This document shows, one piece after another, positions 60,932 through 64,000 of a stretch of DNA of 64,000 nt (positions are counted from its first letter, which is position 1; each line of letters starts with the position of its first letter). The notes under the pieces are model-generated. The model saw only the letters and a program-made list of their open reading frames with translations. It ran no database searches and was not told the DNA's origin. The translations under genes and the position numbers were made by a program. Source of the DNA: Nocardioides oceani (GTDB lineage Bacteria; Actinomycetota; Actinomycetes; Propionibacteriales; Nocardioidaceae); the NCBI RefSeq assembly GCF_030412965.1, contig NZ_JAUHJQ010000005.1:1-64000 (forward strand). The letters are read 5' to 3'.

Positions 60932-61827
60932 GCCGCCACCCCCAGGCCCAGCGCGCGAGCGACGGAGTCCTGCACCGGCCACCCGGCCGACGCCTCGACG
61001 TCCGCGGCCTCCTCGACCTTCCCGACCTTCCGGAAGAACGACGCCAGCGACGCCTGCTGCTCCCGCCGCCAGTCCGCCTGGTAGCGGTGCAGCGTCGGCA
61101 GCTTCCACCGCGCGATCTCCGGCCAGTCCGCCGCGAGCCGACCCAGCAGCCGGATGCACGCCAGCGCGTCAGCGGCGGCGTCGTGCGCGCCGGTGTGCAC
61201 GATCCGGTAGTGCGCGCAAAGCGACGTCAGGGTGCGGTCGGTCGACCCGCACCCGCCGCACTTCGTCTTCCCGCCCCGGCAGCCACCGCAGGCGTGGACC
61301 CGGTTCTCCGGGTCGCAGCCGGGGTCCTTGTAGCACTGCTTGCGGTAGGGGTCGTACTGCTTCTCGATGACCATGGGGTCGACGACCCCGCGGACACCGC
61401 CCGACCGGGTCGAGAGCGGCGCGAGGCCGACACGGGCGAGCTCGGACTCGAGCATCGAGAGGTCGAACGCGGCGTTGTGCACGACGAGGGGGACCTCGAC
61501 GGACATGGCGGTGTAGCACTGGGACGCCATCTCGGTGATGGCGCCGGCGCGGGTCATCGGCTCGGTGCGGCCGGGGGTGATGCGGACGGCCTCGGCGCCG
61601 TTGAGGGCGTCGCGGAGCCGGTCGTTGGTCCAGCCGTGCACGGCGGCGGCCTCGTCGGGGATGTCGCGGCCCGGGTCGAGGAGCCACGACAGGGTGCGGG
61701 GTCGCTGGCCGGGGGTGCGGTGGACGATGGAGGCGGTGACGAAGCGGTCGTCGTTGAAGTCGAGTCCGGTGGCCTCGCTGTCGAATGCGACGAGCCTTCC
61801 GTCCGGCCACTTGGGCGTGCTGGTCAT
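60928..61827 (-). CDS. DnaQ-like 3'-5' exonuclease with zinc-ribbon insertion
   Basis: A 299-residue DEDDh-type exonuclease: AFDSEATGL (Asp, Glu), VVHNAAFDLSML (Asp) and HTGAHDAAADALA (His, Asp). Between motifs II and III lies an insertion with CGGCRGGKTKCGGCG, a zinc ribbon not usual in DnaQ. A helical tail follows. It could proofread or process ends in phage replication. ATG follows GGAGG. Confidence 0.87.
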   Translation of the reverse strand: MTSTPKWPDGRLVAFDSEATGLDFNDDRFVTASIVHRTPGQRPRTLSWLLDPGRDIPDEAAAVHGWTNDRLRDALNGAEAVRITPGRTEPMTRAGAITEMASQCYTAMSVEVPLVVHNAAFDLSMLESELARVGLAPLSTRSGGVRGVVDPMVIEKQYDPYRKQCYKDPGCDPENRVHACGGCRGGKTKCGGCGSTDRTLTSLCAHYRIVHTGAHDAAADALACIRLLGRLAADWPEIARWKLPTLHRYQADWRREQQASLASFFRKVGKVEEAADVEASAGWPVQDSVARALGLGVAA

Positions 61828-62447
61828 GCGGACACCTCCGATCGGGGCGCGCGGACGTAGGCCGAGGGGCGGCGGTTCTTCGACTGCTCCGAGGCGGTGG
61901 CCCACCGGCAGTTCTCCGGCGTGTAGGGGCCGTCGTTGTCGACGCGGTCGAGGGAGCGGCCCGGGGGCCGCTCACCCATGTCGGTCACGAAGGCCCAGAA
62001 GTCGTCCCGCCACCGGTCGCAGATCGTGATGCCGCGGCCGCCGTATCGCGGGTAGGCGTGATGGGTGGGTCGCGTGCAGCGGGCGACCATGTCGAGGTAC
62101 GACTCGTAGAGCGGGTGGGTCGTCTTGCCGCCCCGCCAGTTCGGGTTGGTCTCGCCTGCCTTGGCGCAGCCGCAGGAGCGGACGTTGCTCGTGAGTTCCT
62201 TAGCCCGGACGGTCTTGACGGTGCCGCAGTCGCAGCGGACGCGGACGTTCGGCTGCGGCGCTACGCGGCGCTCGAGGACGACCAGGCGGCCGTACCGCTC
62301 GCCGGCCTCGAAGATCTTGCTCGCGATGCGGGCGACCTGGTTCGGGTCGCCGTGCTTCTTCGCGCGCCGATAGTGCGTGCGGCAGAATCCCTTCGCCTTG
62401 TGGGGCTCGGAGCAACCGTCGACGGAGCACCTCGTCGTGGCGGTCAC
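61824..62447 (-). CDS. HNH-type homing endonuclease-like protein
   Basis: A 207-residue protein with an N-terminal zinc module (CSVDGCSEPHKAKGFCRTHY), a middle CDCG / CGCA zinc site, and a C-terminus (YGGRGITICDRW, SLDRVDNDGPYTPENCRWA) typical of phage HNH-type homing enzymes. Lodged between the RecT and exonuclease genes, it resembles the other HNH gene only in the first zinc module. Probably selfish. Confidence 0.8.
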   Translation of the reverse strand: MTATTRCSVDGCSEPHKAKGFCRTHYRRAKKHGDPNQVARIASKIFEAGERYGRLVVLERRVAPQPNVRVRCDCGTVKTVRAKELTSNVRSCGCAKAGETNPNWRGGKTTHPLYESYLDMVARCTRPTHHAYPRYGGRGITICDRWRDDFWAFVTDMGERPPGRSLDRVDNDGPYTPENCRWATASEQSKNRRPSAYVRAPRSEVSA

Positions 62448-63502
62448 GCTGCAACCCCCTTGCGGAGCAGCTCGAGGTAGTGCGTGAGCTCGGTCGCGCC
62501 GGCCTCGTCGGGAAGCAACCCGCCCATGCGCCGGGAGAAGTCGTCCGCGGCATCGATGCCGCGCTCGGTCGCCTCCGCGACGACCTCATCCCAGAGCGCA
62601 TCGGCGTCCTGAGTGGGCTCCGGCGCGGACCCCGGGCCGTCGGAGACCAACTCGGCGTCGACGACATCGTCCGGCGCAGCGGAGCGGTCCCGCTCCAAGG
62701 CGTCGATGACGAGAGAGGCCTCGTCCTTCGTGAGGTCGTTGCGGGACGAGACCTCGCGGCCGATGACCCCCGCGACGAAGTCGAGCGCAGGCTGCCGGTC
62801 GGTGAGACCCGCCTCGCGCATCGCGGCGCCCATCTTCTTCAGCTGTGCCGACGTGATGCCGTCCGCACCGGCGGCGTCGAGATACAGATCGGGGCGGCAG
62901 ACCTCGCATTGACCAGAAGCGCAGCACTCGGCGTCGCTACCCTCCCGAACAGGCGAGCCGCTCGGCACGGGGGCGTTCCGCATCGCCTCGCGCATCCGGT
63001 CCGCGCTAGACGCTGCGGCCGACTGGGACCGCGGACCCGCCTCGGGCCGCTGCTCGTCGTACGCCGGGATTCCGGTCACAGCGAACGCACGCCGCAGGGC
63101 GTGTGCCTCGGCGGCCTTGAGCGCCATCTCCTGCGCGTACTGCTTGTTGCCGCCGTTGACGGAGTACCGACCCGGGTAGGTGAACGGGTGGCCCATGTCC
63201 TTGCGGTAGACGCTGACCTTCGCGACCCACTCGCCGTCGACGACGACGGGGTCCTGCTCGACGACGATCCCGTCGAGCTGTCCGGATCGGTGGGCGATGT
63301 GCAGCAGCCCGTCCCGGGTGACGTAGACGCCGCCCTTGGGGATGACGATGACGTGCTTGAGGACGGGGTCGAGGTCGTAGCGACGGCAGACCGCGACCAT
63401 GGCCTGGTCGGCCGGGTTGTTCGGGTTGAGACCGAGGTAGCGGGCGACCTCGCTCGCGTTGTAGTCACCGATCTGGGTGGAGTTGGCCTGCTCGATGGTC
63501 AT
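62444..63502 (-). CDS. RecT/Bet-like single-strand annealing protein
   Basis: A 352-residue protein. Residues 15-155 match phage recombinases of the Bet/RecT group (YLGLNPNNPADQAMVAVCRRYDLDP, YVTRDGLLHIAHRSGQLDGI, EMALKAAEAHALRRAF). The remainder, with a CEVC region and acidic helices, is variable. It anneals strands made by the exonuclease encoded just upstream. The gene overlaps its neighbours by ATGA. Confidence 0.88.
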   Translation of the reverse strand: MTIEQANSTQIGDYNASEVARYLGLNPNNPADQAMVAVCRRYDLDPVLKHVIVIPKGGVYVTRDGLLHIAHRSGQLDGIVVEQDPVVVDGEWVAKVSVYRKDMGHPFTYPGRYSVNGGNKQYAQEMALKAAEAHALRRAFAVTGIPAYDEQRPEAGPRSQSAAASSADRMREAMRNAPVPSGSPVREGSDAECCASGQCEVCRPDLYLDAAGADGITSAQLKKMGAAMREAGLTDRQPALDFVAGVIGREVSSRNDLTKDEASLVIDALERDRSAAPDDVVDAELVSDGPGSAPEPTQDADALWDEVVAEATERGIDAADDFSRRMGGLLPDEAGATELTHYLELLRKGVAA

Positions 63503-64000
63503 GACGGGTCCCCTTCCAGGGGCAGATCAGCGGTGGACTTGGCGACCTGGTTCAGCTGGAACCCGGTCCTGTTGGGCTGGCGGCGGGCGACCTTGATGCC
63601 GCCGCAGGTGGCGAACCGGGTCTCGCCCATGAGGTCGAGGACGGTGGACTTGGCCTGGCGCTCGCGCGTCTCGGCGTCCTTGCGGGCGGCGAGCGCCTCG
63701 AGGTACTCGCGGGCGGTCGCCGTCGGAATCTCGACGGCGCTGTCGTCGATGGCGCGGTAGAGCTTGCGGAGCGCGTCGTACGTCGCGGTGGTGCCGTCGA
63801 GCGCCGGCGGGCGGTCAGCAGCGACGGAGTCCATGAACGCTCGGCACCGCTGCTCGAGTTCGGTGCCGACCTCGGGGTCGTAGGTGACGCGGTAGAGGGC
63901 GAAGTCGAGGAACGCGCCGATGATGGGCACGTCGGTGACGTGGATGCCGGAGACGTGCATCTGCCAGTAGGCCTGGAACAGGTAGTACGTCGGGATCTCG
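63499..64000 (-). CDS. YqaJ-like recombination exonuclease, C-terminal part (runs off the window)
   Basis: At least 166 residues; the frame stays open through 64000, so the start lies beyond. The sequence IPTYYLFQAYWQMHVSGIHVTDVPIIGAF is typical of the YqaJ/lambda-exonuclease fold, followed by the helical end (YLEALAARKDAETRERQAKSTVLDLM). It pairs with the RecT-like annealase. Active-site acids are in the missing part. Confidence 0.8.
   Translation of the reverse strand, partial: EIPTYYLFQAYWQMHVSGIHVTDVPIIGAFLDFALYRVTYDPEVGTELEQRCRAFMDSVAADRPPALDGTTATYDALRKLYRAIDDSAVEIPTATAREYLEALAARKDAETRERQAKSTVLDLMGETRFATCGGIKVARRQPNRTGFQLNQVAKSTADLPLEGDPS

Larger units (their letters stand above)
18140..64000. 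mobile_element. Siphovirus prophage, left part (right end outside window)
   Basis: Starts directly downstream of tRNA-Val with an integrase gene and contains full head, portal, terminase, tail, lysis, replication and recombination modules. Nearly all genes are on the minus strand in compact overlapping runs. The left junction is inferred from the tRNA boundary. The right junction is not in the window and should carry a copy of part of the tRNA 3' end. No disrupted structural gene was seen, so it may be intact, though a repressor gene was not found here. Confidence 0.93.

Overview
The window is very GC-rich DNA from a high-GC actinobacterium, most like a nocardioidaceous soil actinomycete. Support comes from a FasR-regulated discrete FAS-II operon (fabD, fabH, acyl carrier protein, fabF, accD), actinobacteria-restricted DUF3145 and DUF3052 genes, a homodimeric-type AceE, frequent GTG/TTG starts, and a WhiB protein on the resident phage. 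Genus is an inference; no database search was possible.

Bases 1-18139 are ordinary chromosome. In order: a 5S rRNA gene with a strong terminator (the end of an rRNA operon); a TPR-like protein; a small membrane protein; a PP2C phosphatase overlapping or abutting an alpha/beta hydrolase; DUF3145; the leftward fatty-acid synthesis operon under a FasR-like regulator; an alpha/beta hydrolase; aceE; and a rightward group DUF3052 - acyl-CoA synthetase - AhpE-like peroxiredoxin. This part ends in a complete tRNA-Val(TAC) gene.

From 18140 to the right edge (about 46 kb, right end not reached) lies a prophage of a long-tailed siphovirus, integrated directly downstream of tRNA-Val. Its left end has two tyrosine recombinases flanking a DUF3263 protein. 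A membrane-anchored SGNH hydrolase (probable lysogenic cargo) follows. Almost everything else is on the minus strand, so it reads from right to left. Transcription order is: YqaJ-type exonuclease (cut by the window edge), RecT/Bet annealing protein, HNH enzyme, DnaQ-like exonuclease, J-domain protein, tiny zinc-finger genes, RusA, WhiB-HTH, ParB-like, HTH and MerR-like proteins, and a DnaB/RepA-like ATPase followed by an iteron-like repeat block. A probable small terminase and a run of tiny genes come next, then an ASCH protein, a zinc-cluster/HTH protein, ImmA with a membrane partner, large terminase, portal, gpF-like protein, HNH enzyme, protease/scaffold, decoration protein and capsid. The tail part is connectors, major tail protein, tail chaperones G/GT made by a -1 frameshift, tape measure, minor tail proteins, lysis genes and tail-fibre genes.

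Many adjacent phage genes overlap by ATGA, GTGA or TGATG, which implies translational coupling; using these junctions I recovered several genes of 33-53 codons. Three small islands read the other way: the left-end recombinase, a 52-codon zinc-knuckle gene, and a DUF2188 gene with its own terminator. No gene-free stretch exceeds 300 bases.

The least-described items are a FabD fused to a lysine-less biotinyl-like domain, an endonuclease/exonuclease/phosphatase-fold protein in the lysis cassette, the ImmA/two-TM pair, the chain of tiny overlapping genes, and the GGGACGAGGT repeat block after the replication ATPase.
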